DNA of 64,000 nt from Batkoa obscura (GCA_030770535.1 JASVEC010000055.1:62001-126000); one strand, 5' to 3'; shown: positions 43,530-56,875, counted from the stretch's first letter. Numbers and translations are program-made. Notes: generated by a model not told the origin, from the letters alone.

Positions 43530-45498
43530 ATGGGTAATCAACAGAATAAATCTTATATGAATGAAGATGGTATATATTTCTACTTAAATTTACACTCTTA
43601 AATTCATTGTATATTATGGACATTTTAATAACCCTTCTTATTTTATAAAGTGGATCTAACCCATTTTAAATTGTTACGTTCAATTGGCCGAGGTAGCTTT
43701 GGAAAAGTAAGTATACTAAAAGGCTAAAAATTAGCAACATACATGCAGCTAAAAATTTATTAAAGACTATCACAAGTATTGGAGTATTAAAATTAGAATA
43801 TATAGGTTCGGATAATTGAGCATAAGATAACAAAAGCAAAGTTGGCACTAAAATATTTTTCAAAAGAAGACTTGATCAAACGAAAAATGAGTAAAAATAT
43901 TATAAGGGAAAGAAATATGTTAGAAGGGCTATCACATCCTTTTGTTTGTAATTTAAGATATGCATTTCAAGATGATTATAATTTGTATATGGCCTTGGAT
44001 TTAATGTTGGGAGGTGATTTAAGATTTCATTTACATCGTCGTAAATTTTCGGAAGATGAGTTGATCTTTTTAGCTGCTGAAATATCTTCTGCTATTGGCT
44101 ACCTTCATTCAAAAAATATTATTCATAGGTAAATTTAATTAAGGGTAAAATTGAAAATTTGATACATATTAACTTAGGGACATTAAACCAGATAATATAT
44201 TGTTAGACGAAAAAGGTAATAAATTAAAATTTTGAATCCAGTTTACTAATTAATTAGGTCATGCCCATTTAACAGATTTTAATATTGCTGCTTATATTCA
44301 ACCAAACCATTTATTGAAATCTCATTCAGGAACAGCACAATACATGGGTAAGTCAGATTTTAAATTTCATTAGTCTAAGAATATTTTCAGTCAGCTAAAT
44401 AAGAATGAGTTATTTATTGTATTTTTAATAGCACCTGAAATGGTTGGTGATCAGGGATATAGTTATGGGGTAGATTGGTGGTCATTAGGAATTACGTTTT
44501 ATGAAGGAATATATGGAAAAACACCATTTTATGATAGTATCAAAAGGACGAGGAAGAAGGAATGTATCTTAGAACAACATATTGATTTTAATGTTCATAC
44601 AGTGCTTGAATTAAGTCCATTGTTTTTTGAGTTTGTTCAAAAGTTATTAAATAAAAATCCGAACCAAAGGTTAGGAAGTGGAAAAACAGGGTTCTTTTCA
44701 ATTCAAAGGTTGCCATTATTTAATGGTATTGAATGGGATTTATTAGAGAAAAAGATGTTAAGGCCACCTTTCTGCCCTAGCTCAGAGAAACACAATTTTG
44801 ATATGACATATGATTTAGAAGAGTTACTTTTAGAAGATTATCCATTAGAATCTTTACCATCAAAGCGCAGTAAAGATCCCAAAAAGATGTCTGTGGATAT
44901 GCTTTATTTGGAAAATTATTATAAATCTTACGACTATTATGAAGGACCTAAATTAAGAAGATACTCGGATGAACAATTAAATAAACCAGAGATGAAAGAA
45001 AGTCCTAATATTTCAAAAACAACAGTAGTTGAAGCGGACGGGCTTGGTGAGTTGAGTTGTCCACCTCCAGTAGTACCGCTTGATTCTAAAGCATTTAGAC
45101 GTCGATCACGTTCATTGATGAATTTATATGAAAAAACAATACAGGGTTCAATGGGTTTGGATATTAATCCTCAATCATTTAAGGAAATTAGACAACCTAA
45201 GCCCAAACCAAAGTCTACAATGGTATCAACACAGATATCAACACAGATATCGACACAGATACCAACGTATACACCAAATCATATGAATGTAAGTCCCAAT
45301 AGGATGGATGGACATAGGCCATCTACTTCTTCCGATTGTTCGAATCGAACTGAGGGTAGCAACAAAGAACTTTCAGGAAGTTCACGTTCCAGTTTAAAAA
45401 AGTTATTTTTTGGAGCACCTAAAAAGAATCCAAGTAGGAAACCGGAACCATATAGTTTGAATCCAGGAGCAGAAGATGTACTTAACCGATATTTTTAA
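43530..45498 (+). CDS. STK32/YANK-type AGC serine/threonine protein kinase
   Basis: Exons 43530..43569, 43651..43706, 43806..44128, 44178..44215, 44258..44347 and 44432..45498 join in frame to 537 residues. The N-terminus MGNQQNKS is a good myristoylation signal, also found in animal STK32. The kinase domain shows GRGSFGKV, the VAIK-type lysine in LALKYFSKEDL, HRDIKPDNILLD, the family-specific DFN (LTDFNIAAYI) in place of DFG, APEMV and DWWSLGITFYE. A C-terminal tail of about 200 residues is Ser/Pro/Lys-rich with a short STQIS repeat. YANK kinases are poorly characterised, membrane-linked AGC kinases. The conserved DFN variant and the MGN start make the assignment firm; substrates are unknown. 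Confidence 0.92.
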
Positions 45499-45792
45499 TA
45501 ACAAGTTTAAATAGAAAATTGTATTAAGACTTAGAATTTCAATAGTATACTGTTCATTTAATGAATTAGTTACTAACTATACCTCATCCTTTTATCTAAC
45601 TTTATAACTTTTTTGTATTTACGTCTACTTTATAATTTATATATTATTAAAACCTAATCCTTTGCTCATCTTTTAATGTAATATTTCATTACTAATATGA
45701 GATCCAATTTTTTTATTAAACATAAAATTTAACAATTTATTTGATATAATTTAGTATAAATCAAAAAGGAAATTTTTAAAAACTACATAAAA

Positions 45793-46457
45793 TTAATCTG
45801 AGAATTGAAAGATATCTTTAGCGAAGGTTTCAGTAATTAAACAATCAACGCCTTCAGCACTTAATGAATATGTGCGGTATAATCTATTGTCTGAATCTAA
45901 TCTTCCAACTTCTATTAATCTAAATTTAGGTAGAATACTTAAAACTCTAATTAAATAATTAAGATCTATTTTACAAAGGATAATAGTATAAAATTACCTA
46001 AAAAGTTGACCCACACCAACTTGCTGACTTTTAATCATTGATTTATATTCTTCTTTTTCAACAGTTATTACACTTTTAGCACTACATAATATCTATTTCA
46101 TTAACTATGGAATAAGAAAAAGTTTTGTAATTTCAATTTTACCTTATCGTTACAAACCAAATCAACTTCACGATCAAATATAATCGATTCTGAACCTTGT
46201 TCTAAATCTCTTTGTACATTTTTTACTATCTCGACTTTAATTTTAGAATTGTAAAAAGCACTAAAGAAGCATTAGCTCTATCCATCATAAACAATAATAG
46301 CTCATTACCTTAAAATCCTTTGTAAATTACCATTAGCTGTCAATGCGATCCTTTCTATTGGGGAGTAATTACCTTTAATAATTAACGAAGTCTCTAAACA
46401 AGACATAACATCCCCCATATGACTTGGTATTTCATTTTGTTTACATTCTTCTAGCAT
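45793..46457 (-). CDS. Small protein resembling the chorismate pyruvate-lyase (UbiC/DUF98) fold
   Basis: Exons 46457..46309, 46260..46143, 46092..45998 and 45946..45793 join in frame to 171 residues. No ORF longer than 60 codons marks this gene, so it is easily missed. The order of motifs fits the chorismate-lyase superfamily: ERIALTANGNLQRILR, AFYNSKIKVEIV, REVDLVCNDKILCSAKSVITV, VGVGQLFRVL and FRLIEVGRLD, followed by YRTYSLSAEG. There is no signal peptide or membrane segment. UbiC makes 4-hydroxybenzoate from chorismate in bacteria; fungi are thought to make it another way, so the substrate here is open. Assignment rests on motif memory and is moderate. Confidence 0.6.
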
Positions 46458-48434
46458 ATTAGTTTTAATATTAGTATCAATTCCATTTTTTCATTCTAAC
46501 TTGAAATTTACTTGGTTTTATTGAGCCCACCATTTTAGTTGATTTTGTTTTACTTTTGTAATCCCTTAATCGAGCTTTTATACTCGATTTGTTTAAAGAA
46601 TAAAGTTAATTATGAAATTGAAGGATCGGAATTCCCAAATCTTGTTTATTATCATGTTTTTTTCTTTTTAACCCTTATTTCAACTTAGATAATAATGAAG
46701 TATTAGAAATTTTAATAAAATTAATTTTAAATTTATTTGGCTTTTAGCATTACATTTATGAGTTGAGTTATAGAGTAAATATATAGTTGACTTTAATAAT
46801 ATTTAATAATGTTTTTATTTGGGGTTGTATTTTTATTAATTGAACTTGAATGTGAACAAACAAAAAACTATACCCTTTGAAAAAGTATTCAATCCTTAAG
46901 ATAATAAAACAAAATATAAATATATTTTTAACCGCAATAATAAAATTAGCATTATGTTGAGAGTCAAAGGTATGCTATAAAGCTTAATATTGAAATTGGT
47001 AAGTCATATCAATAAAGTCTCTTTCGGATAATAATACAATCTTTCATTTGAGCATATTATTTTATTTACAATTTAAAAGTACTTTGAAACTAAGTTTTGT
47101 GAAAAGTGGACAAATTACTCGATATTAAAAAAAGTGATTTCCGTTTTAATTAACTTTAAAAATATTAGATTAAAATTTAAGCGTTATAAATCCAAGCGGA
47201 CGGATATTAAAGCGTTGTATAATTGAAGAAAGCGGATATTGAAGTTGCGAAATAACCTAAAGTATGATGAGGTGAATAAAAAAGTGTTTTCTATTTTAAT
47301 AGCATTTGGGAAAGTAGTTTCAGTTGTTGCAGCTTTATTGAGAAATAATTAGCAGTAGTTTTTATAAGTAAATAACTTGTAAGTTAATTTTTCTAAGCCT
47401 AATCCTTATATCTCACCTTAATTTTAGTTTAAATTTTATTTCTAAATAAATAGTTAGCTGCTTTAAAAAAGGGCTGAAATAGCTGTTAAAATTCGAGTAT
47501 AATAGAATCCATGTAAGTGAGTATTAAAGCTATAAAACAGCCGAAAGTATTATGAATTGGGGCTATAAGGCTAAACTAATAAATATCAAAAATAGTAGAG
47601 TTTTATGGATGTGAATTTCTAGATTTATATTTACTTAAAAAATGGATAAATTGTAATAGAATGGGAATGGAAGGTTCATTAATTTTTTGGTTTAAGGTTT
47701 TAATATTAATATATTTAAATTTGATCTTTATGGCTATAGTATTATTGTATAAGATTATAAAATTTTATTATTGTTAACAATAAACTTTTATCAAATGTTT
47801 TTTATACATTATTTTAAAAAAATATGTTTTTTTAATTAAAGATTCAACTGGGAAATTTTTCAGATTTTAAGCCATCAAAAATAGACAAATAAGAAATCCT
47901 TTATCTTTTTGTCTTAGTATTTCAACTAGGTTTAATTTTAAATTTTAAGTTAGATAAGAAATGAAAAGATTGTTGAATGAGAAAAACATGCACTCAAAAT
48001 AGGACACTGAGTAGTTTCTATAATAAAAAGACGTACTTTGTGACCTTTTATACACTATATTATTGTATTTTGAAAAATACATCTAGTTCAATAAACTGTT
48101 AATAGTTTTATTGCACTATTCTAATAAAAACATTATGAAGTCGAAATTCTATATTGAATATTTAACACCTTTTAATTGGCTTTTCAAACTTAGTTTCATC
48201 AAATCAGTTGAAAATTAAAGCTTCAAATGGCAATTAGAAGAGTGAGCATCAAAAAGAGTCAAGCATCTGAAAATGAGAAAAAGGGCAGTCACTAAAAATC
48301 AATGAAAGAATAGAATATATTCAATTTTCACGTTGAAGATTGGAGATTCAGGTTTAAGAAAAAATAAGATTTTTTTGATACATTGTTTTTGCTTCCTATT
48401 TGAAATTCTCAATAAAAGTGAAAACAAAATAACT
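46458..48434. other. Gene-free stretch, nothing recognised
   Basis: About 2 kb of AT-rich DNA without MITE copies, RNA genes or usable ORFs. An ATG at 48333 is in frame with the ABC transporter start and would add 34 residues; it is treated as leader. Confidence 0.5.
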
Positions 48435-51085
48435 ATGGCTAATACACAATCGAAACCCCAGTTCAGTGTAGCTACTGAATTGATGCGTGGATTTATACAA
48501 GAATATATTCAACATCGAGTGAATTTAAAACGTTTTGTTTTATTTTGTATATTAAGTGGTATTACCTTTCGTATTAAAGACTTATTTTCAAGTAAAAAAA
48601 TCAAAGGACTAAAACATGAAATTGAAAGTGGTAAGCTGGGTAAAAAGAAATATGAGGTAAGCGAATTATTTTATGAGAGTTGTAGATGTGATTGATGATC
48701 AATGAATTTTTATTTAGGTTAATCAATTGTTTTTAATGAGATTAAGAAGGTTGTTAAAAATTGTTATACCTGGTATAAGATCTCAAGAGTTTGGTTTATT
48801 GATGTTACATTCTTTCTTTTTAGGTAAGTTAAAATTTTATTTACAAAAAATTAATTCTAGTTAATGTTAATTCTATTTTTAGTATTTAGAACTATATTAT
48901 CTGTTTATGTGGCTGCTTTAGATGGTCGAATTGTTGGTGCTTTGGTAATTAATGATATTATTTTGGACTTTGATAGTGTTTTTAATGTAGTTATTAAAAT
49001 TATAGGTTCGTGGCCAAGGTCAAGATTTTATTAAAGGTATATTTTATTGGATGAGTGTTGCTTTACCAGCTACTTATACCAATAGTATGGTAAGTAGAAA
49101 TTAATATTAATATAAAAATTTAAAATAAATGACATACATTTTTAGCTTACTTATTTACAAAGTAAATTAGCTATACAATTTCGTACTAGATTAACTCATC
49201 ATGTGCATGAGCAATATTTAAGTGATAAAACATTTTATACAATGAGTAATTTAGATGATCGAATTAAAAATGCAGATCAATTAATTACTGTGGATATTGA
49301 TAAATTTTGCAATTCATTATCGAGTATCTATTCTAATTTAGCTAAACCAATATTAGATACATTAATTTATAATATTCAACTATCTAGAAATGTAGGTGGT
49401 GAGGGGTTATTTATTGTTAATTTAATGGTCAACCTTTCTTCTGGTTTATTAAGAAAACTAACCCACCCTTTGGTAAATTGGCTGCTGAAGAACAGATATT
49501 TGAGGTATTGATATTATTTAGTTGTATGAGTTTTTGTTTGATCTAACTTTATTTCTTTTAGGGAGAATTCCGATCACGTCATTCCAGAATTATAGAAAAT
49601 GTGGAAGAAATAGCCTTATATCATGGACAAAAGAATGAAAAAACATTAGTTGAAAAAGCATATTATAGCTTAATACGTCATGTCAATCAAACGTTTAGAA
49701 TTGGAATTTTCCATGGCATGCTAGAAGATTTCATAATTAAATATCTTTGGGGAGCTTTAGGATTAGTATTATGCTCCGCTCCAGTATTTTTAGGTACTGG
49801 TAAAAGTGGTGCTAATGCTATGGCTGAAGTTGGTGAACGTACCAAAGATTTTGTGGTTAATAGAAGGTTATTAGTCCAATCTTCAGATGCTTTTGGCCGA
49901 GTTTTGTATTCTTATAAAGAAATTTCAGAGTTGGCAGGATATACTGCTAGAGTAATCTAAATAATAATAATATTGTTTGAATATGTTTATTAATATAATA
50001 TTTTATATTAGGTAATTGATTTGTTAGATGTATTTGAAGAAGTTAAACTAGGAAAATATGAAAAGAAAAAAGTGAGTCAAAATGAATATAAAGATGATTT
50101 ATCAATTGACTTAAATGGTCAAGGTGAATGGGAAGAAGGGGATTATATTAAATTTGAAAATGTACCTATAATATCACCAGGCGATGAAGTGTTATTAAAA
50201 TCATTATCATTCCAAGTGAAACCAGGTATGCATTTATTAATAGTTGGGCCTAATGGATGTGGTAAATCAAGTCTATTTCGAATTATTGGTGGGTTATGGC
50301 CAGTTAAAGGGGGCAAAGTAATTCGACCTAAAAAAAAAGATATGTTTTATATACCACAAAGACCATATCTTTCATTGGGTACATTAAGAGATCAAATTAT
50401 TTATCCAGATACTAAAAAAGAAATGATGGAAAAAAAAGTATCAGATGAAGATTTATTAGATATTTTAAAAGTGGTACAACTTCAAGATATTGTTAAAAGA
50501 GAAGGTGGTTGGGATACTGAAAGAGAATGGAAAGATGCACTTTCTGGTGGCGATAAACAAAGGGTAGGTTAAAGTGTTTTATAATAAAGTAACCATTAAT
50601 AATTCAATTAGATCGCCATGGCTCGATTATATTATCATCAACCTAAATTTGCTATCTTAGATGAATGTACATCAGCAGTTTCAATGGAATTAGAAGAAAT
50701 TATGTATAATCATGCATCTGGTAAGTTAATTCTAATTCTTCCCATTTTTTAACATGAGATATTAATGGAATAACATGTAATTTTAGAATTAGGTATCAGT
50801 TTCTTGACTGTATCTCATCGCCCTAGTTTATGGAAATATCATAATTACATATTACAATATGACGGACAAGGGGGTTATGTTTTTACGGAATTAGATGCAG
50901 AGAAAAGACTTGCACTCCAAGAAGAAAAACAAAATGTAAGTAGTTTTTAGTCGATATATTAAGATTAAATGTGCATTATTAATAACCTTTTTTTAAAATT
51001 TTAGTTGGAGCATAAACTTATCGAAGTGCCTAAGTTGGAAGCACGATTAAAAGAGTTAGAAGCTATTGAAGAAGAAGAATTATAA
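48435..51085 (+). CDS. ABC subfamily D half-transporter (peroxisomal fatty acyl-CoA type), one apparent frame break
   Basis: Ten exons: 48435..48656, 48718..48823, 48883..48944, 49006..49089, 49146..49504, 49562..49951, 50012..50563, 50612..50720, 50787..50935, 51005..51085; about 704 residues. One base is missing at the T-run 49469-49471: adding it restores [37 protein letters not shown], the ABCD EAA-like motif. The membrane part (residues about 20-360) precedes Walker [10 protein letters not shown], signature LSGGDKQR and Walker [12 protein letters not shown]. The D in SGGDKQR replaces the usual E. Family members dimerise and import very long chain acyl-CoA into peroxisomes. The C-terminus is a short acidic coiled coil ([11 protein letters not shown]). 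Confidence 0.92.
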
Positions 51086-51229
51086 TTATCATAATATCAA
51101 GGTTCTTAATATTTAAAATAAATTGAATCTAAAAAATTGAATTAATTATATAAACTATATTTTTAAATTTTTGATATTTTTGATGTTTTTGATTTGATTA
51201 TTTAATTCATTTGTTTTTTAAATTAATAC

Positions 51230-54200
51230 ATGGATCAAGTGGAATTAATTGAAGTCTCTTCACCTGAAATTAACGAAAATAAAGTGGTAGTGTACAGTGA
51301 CGATGAAGATTTTATTGATTTTAAGAAGGATAAAAAGAAGATAGAAAGTGAAGAAGAAATTATTAATTATAGAAAAAACAGGAAAAGTAAGAAACATAAA
51401 AAAGTAATCGAAAGTGATGAAGAGGAGAAAGAGGAGATGAATGGAGATAAAGAGGTTAAAAAAGTCAAGATGAAGATTGTTATTAGTGATGAAGAAATTG
51501 AAGAAATTGAAGATAGTGTTGGTGAGATGGAGGAAATAGAGGAAATAGAGGAAATAGAATTCGATTTTGGAGAAATTGAAGAAATTGAAGAGATAAAAGG
51601 TGGTTTTGGGGGAGAGGTGGAGGAAATTAAAAAAATTGAAGAAATAGAAAGAGTGGATTTGGTTAAAAATAATCAGAAAAATAGAAGAAAGAGAAATAAT
51701 AAAGAAGAAATAGAAACCAAAGAAGATCTAGGTATTTTTAATAATATTATTATTTAGTAAATCGAATTTATTTTTAATAAATTAAAGATCAATTAATTAC
51801 TAGTTATACATCATCGAATATTAAATCAAATAACGATAACAATAATGAAATGAAAACAAGTAATGAATTGAAGCAAGAAACAATACAAAAACATCAATTG
51901 TTAAACCAACGTATTGATTCTATTGATATTGAATTAGTTAATATAAAAAAACAAATTGAATTATTGACTTTTGAGAAAACTAACCTCATTAAAGAGAAAA
52001 AGAAGATATTAAATGATTTAAATTTATTAAAACAGCCTAACAAGTATTTAGAAGAAATCAAATATTATTCAATAACCAAATTTTGTTGGGAAGATGAAAC
52101 TATGTTAAAATTAAATGAAAATTGGAATACAAATCAATTTCGATTGAACCAAAAATTGATTATTAATGCAGCATTAGATAATAGAGATTTATTTGTTATT
52201 ATGCCCACTGGTAAAGAATATTATTATTAATAGAATTAAGTACATTAAATATAATTCAATAAATTAATATATCTTATTTAGGTGGCGGTAAAAGTTTATG
52301 TTATCAATTACCTGGTATATTAGATGAATATTCTCGTATTACAATAGTAATCTCCCCCTTAATATCTTTAATTAAAGATCAATTATATGATTTAAAATTG
52401 AAAGGAATACCTGGTGTTGGATTATATGGACAAATGAATACGCCAACCAAAAAATTGTATAAAAAAGCAGTGATGGATTGTATCACTAAGAAAATAACAT
52501 TGAAACAACTGGAAATTTTAGGATTAAATAAAATTCCAAGCTTTATTTATGTAACACCAGAACAGGTAGTAAAAGGAAATATGTTTAAAAGAGCATTAGA
52601 AAAAGGATATGAAATCAATAATATTAGTAGATTTGTTATTGATGAATCACATTGTTGTTCTCAATTAGGACATGATTTTAGGTAATTTTAAATGCTGATT
52701 GATTGTTTAATTGGTATTAATTATGGATTTTTTAGGCCAGATTATCGAGTAATTTTAATACAAAAACTATATAACATACTTTATTAACATTTTTATTAAT
52801 ATTTTAAATCCTAAATTTAGAAATTACATATATTGAAGGTATAAAATTAAAAAGATACTTTTAATATTTTATATATTAAATTTATTCTTTTATAGACTTT
52901 GTTTCCAAAGATTCCTATTATGGCATTAACGGTAAATAATTAGTTTTGAATTAGTATCAAAAAATAAATTTATTATTATTGTTGTTATTTATAGGCTACT
53001 TGTTCTACTATTGTTTTAAACCAAGTATTAGAAATATTAAACTTAAAACGTAGTGATGGATATAATAAAGGATGTATAATAACTAAAGCACCATTGATAA
53101 GTAAATACTAATAACATTATTAATAATATTAATAACATAAATTAAAATAGGAGAAAATCTTAAATATCAAGTAATAAAAAAAGAAAGTAAATCTTTACAT
53201 GTAATACAATGGATAGTAAATTATATATTAACTAAACAAAAAAATCAATGTGGTATAATTTATTGTTTTTCAAAAAATGAAACAGAAGAAGTAACCAAAA
53301 ATATAATTCAAGAATCAAACAATCAAATTTCAGTGGCTTATTATCATGCTGGGGTTAATGATGTAAGTTAATAATAATATAATGATATAATAATAATTTA
53401 TCTTATTTGATTGATATTGATAATATTGTTAGGAAGAAAAATTGAAAATTCATGAATTATGGCGAAATGGAACGATAAAAATAGTAGTGGCAACCATTGC
53501 GTTTGGTTTAGGGATTAATCATCCAAATGTAAGATTTGTTATTCATCATACAATTTCTAAATCTATTGATGGTAATTTGTTATTCAATAACTACAATAAT
53601 ATCATAATAGTGTATTTATTCGATTATTTAATAGGTTATTATCAAGAATCTGGAAGAGCAGGTAGAGATGGTAATGAATCCAATTGTATTTTATTATATA
53701 AAAATAGCGATTTGTTTAAAATAAGTGGTATGGTAGTGACTGAAGTATCAGGATTAAATCAATTATATAGAATGATAGAATATGGTATTACTGATAAATG
53801 TAGAAATAGTTATTTTAATGAATATTTCAATAACGAGTCTATACCAAATTGTAATAAATGTGATAATTGTAATACAAGGTTTAGAAAATTGGAGTGTACC
53901 ACATTAGCAAAGATAATATTAAATGTATTGAAATTAATTGATGGTATAAAAGAATATAGGGTGACTTTTAACATGTTAGTAAATATATTAAAAGTTAAAA
54001 GTAATAGAGGGGTACCTAAGCCAATTATATTAGCTAAAGAAAGTGGGAAATTGGTGTTGCCATTAGGAAAAGAAGTGAGCAAAGAGGTAGTATAATATAA
54101 TATAATATATTTTGTTACTAAAATTATATATATTCTTATTCATAATTTAGATTTGTGAATCAATTATTATAAAATTATTAACTAATAATATTTTAATGGA

Positions 54201-54398
54201 AGAATTTCATTTTACGAGTTATTCGCCTATATCGTAATTTCGTTTTTTTAATTAATATTACTGTTTTTTATATTGGATTTTTTTAGTTATTTAAAGCTTT
54301 CTAATTTGGGTTATCAAGTGTTAGATGATTTAAAATTGGAGTTTTTTATTAAGCTACCAGAAGAAAACTCGAAGTGGGAGATTTGGATGAGTGAATAA
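51230..54398 (+). CDS. RecQ DNA helicase, RECQL1 type
   Basis: Twelve exons: 51230..51731, 51788..52210, 52282..52681, 52736..52748, 52821..52838, 52896..52931, 52995..53100, 53151..53362, 53433..53571, 53635..54086, 54151..54233, 54287..54398, giving 831 residues. A very acidic N-terminus (EEIEEIEE runs) is followed by a coiled coil like that of human RECQL1 ([19 protein letters not shown]). Then come [14 protein letters not shown] (motif I), [20 protein letters not shown] (motif II and aromatic loop), [39 protein letters not shown] and [12 protein letters not shown]. The zinc motif CNKCDNC and winged-helix [11 protein letters not shown] end it. A micro-exon of 18 nt encodes KLHILK. RecQ proteins unwind 3'-5' in repair. 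Confidence 0.93.
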
Positions 54399-54867
54399 AT
54401 AGTATATAATTTATAATTAAATACTTGCATTACTCAAATAAGATTATTAGTAATTGATTAGTAATTTTTTTAAATAATTTTATTCTATCTCCTAATAGCT
54501 TTAAATTTTATAGATAAAAACAAGTAACGTTATATTCAGTTAAGGTTAAAAAGATAACTTATATACTATTTAAATAAAATCATAATGATAAACTATTTTG
54601 CTAAATATTTATAAACTATCAATTTTGCAAGTCATTATTAAATAAAAGTTAACTTGTGCTATATAATAACTTAAAATAAAGTTAAAGAATCAATAATATA
54701 GTTGATAATAGAATATAGCTTTAACTAAGAATGTCAATATTATGATATTTTATCAATTTTTGTATTATAGATATTATATGATTAAATTAAATCTTATAAA
54801 GTAATTAATAAGACCAAAGTTTGTTTAAGCTTTAATTGTTCTATTGTAAATTAAATCAGCAACATAT

Positions 54868-54968
54868 GGGGATGTATTTTTGTGTTCAAGAATTTTACTA
54901 ACAATTTTTCTACTCAAATAGTGCTTAAAACATGAAAAGTAATGAAGCAAAAAAAAAAAAGCATCCCC
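54868..54968 (+). mobile_element. MITE copy, full length
   Basis: GGGGATGTATTTTTGTGTTC after CATAT; AATTTTACTAACAATTTTTC; AAATAGTGCTT; ends AGCATCCCC then TTATA. One of the best-kept copies. Confidence 0.9.
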
Positions 54969-55191
54969 TTATAATAATTTATTACTAAATTCTTCTTAAC
55001 TATAGTATTTATTTTATAAAATATGATTTGATAGCTGATATAAATTATTGTAATTATTTAACCTATTAGTAAAAATACAAATATAACAGAAAGATATAAA
55101 TAAAATAACGGAAAATGATAAGAAATGAAATTTTAAAACAAATTTTAAATTTTAAATAAAATTAATAGTTAATAAGATATTTCTTAATATT

Positions 55192-55287
55192 GGGGGTATT
55201 TTTTTAGTTTCATTACTTTTCATGTTTCAAGCACTATTTGAGTGGAAAAATTGTTGGTAAAATTCTTAAGCAAAAAAATACATCCGC
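55192..55287 (-). mobile_element. MITE copy
   Basis: GGGGGTATTTTTTTAGTTTC to TACATCCGC; GAGTGGAAAAATTGTTGGTA core. Confidence 0.85.
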
Positions 55288-55329
55288 ATAGCAAAGATAA
55301 CAAATAGAAAACTATTGGAGGAAATAAAA

Positions 55330-56010
55330 ACTATTTGATCGGTGATCACAAGTCACTTACAAATAACATAAGGTTAATGGTATTCGGAGGTGGAAATGTA
55401 ATTTGTGGTACGCTTGTTAAATTTAATATTAAAGATGAAAAATGGTATAACTAAACTACAACTGGAGAATTTCCAAATCTACGTACTAGTTTTGGTTTAA
55501 AAAGTATACAATTTTTTCTATATATTATATAGCACCAGTGATGATAACCCAAAACATTATTTAGATAGTTCACTTTATATTCTAAATTTAGATTATTTTA
55601 TTTAGGAAAAACGTTATGTTGTAGGATTCATTACTTTTGGCTATTTAGAACTAGAATGGTTATCTTATGTACAGTTTTGAAATGTATTTGAAGAAATACA
55701 ATAATACAAATAATCAGTTTGAAGACTTTTACTTTAGCAAATCGGTTACTTTCAGCAAAAGAGTTGAAAATTCAAAGCCAAAGACTCAACTATCTGCTAT
55801 TACTAGTGGCTCAATTGATGAATTTATAGGGATTATTTTATTAATTATTTTTACTTTGTGTATAAGAAATTCAAACAGTATTTCATTGTGAAAAATGTAC
55901 CTTTAGCTATTAACAAACTAACTTGTAACAACGAAGAATTTATTATTAAAGATACGATCTCTTCATTTAACGATGCTAAACCTGAACTTAATCAAACGAT
56001 ATGAATAAAA
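55330..56010 (+). pseudogene. Relict of a Kelch-repeat membrane protein gene
   Basis: Open pieces in shifted frames spell Kelch-like phrases: MVFGGGNVICGTLVKFNIKDEKWYN, GEFPNLRTSFGL, HYLDSSLYILNLDYF and KRYVVGFITFGYLELEW. A C-terminal part (55667-55891) ends in a hydrophobic helix, EFIGIILLIIFTLCIRN. Stops interrupt the rest and the N-terminus is absent. It was probably a membrane-anchored Kelch protein; some gaps may be introns, but no consistent splicing was found. Confidence 0.5.
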
Positions 56011-56537
56011 CACTTTGTCATGAAAATTTTATATTGTCTTAGTTGTTTTGGAAATTTTGTCTTGACTGTATTTTTTCACAATGTTTGGATAAAATAAACA
56101 TGTTGCAAAGGAAAAATTTCCAACTTTTAGTTATAAAATTATATATCAGATGTAATAGTAAAAACGATTTTTTCAGAATTATTATAGGGATAAAAATATA
56201 AAACATAAAAATATAAATAATCTTCGCTCAGAGCTATCTTGCATTTTTCGATTTAACAAGTAATATCATAAAATAGAGTCATATTTGATCAATTTTTTTT
56301 AGCACCATTAAATTAAACAATGCTTAAAGAATTCTATGTTATTAAGTATTTTATGTAGAAGCAAAAAATAAGGGAATTATTTTGTTGTTCAAAGTGTAAT
56401 TGCTTTTTATATAAGAAAATTAAAAACTCAATATAAAAAATTTCAACTTCATTTAGTTTAATTTTAATATATAGATGCATATTTCTTTTATTTAATTGTC
56501 CATTTTTAAGTAGCGCAAAATTTAAAAATTATAAAAT

Positions 56538-56636
56538 GAGGCTGTATTTTTATGTTTAAGAATTTTGCTAATAACCTTTCCATTTAAATAGTGCTTAAAA
56601 AATGGAAAACTAATGAAGTCAAAAAAAAACAACCCC
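56538..56636 (+). mobile_element. MITE copy
   Basis: GAGGCTGTATTTTTATGTTT to ACAACCCC; core AATTTTGCTAATAACCTTTC; AAATAGTGCTT centre. Confidence 0.85.
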
Positions 56637-56875
56637 AAACACTAAAATAAAAAACATTCACATTTAGTGCCAATCTAAAGACAGTTAGCAAACTAGATAT
56701 ATTTAGTGATATTTTCCTGTATCTAAAAAGAGTATAATAATATCAATTAAAAACACAAGCTTTGTTCAAAGTTACAGAATAATACTTATAGCACTTCTAA
56801 TAAAGGGTCTGTGATCATGTTCAAGTGTTTTTTTTAGGATAACTAAATGCTCTAAACAATCTATTTTTAAGATTT

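Larger units (their letters stand above)
54399..55329. other. Intergenic with two MITE copies
   Basis: AT-rich; only the MITE copies are recognised. Confidence 0.55.
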
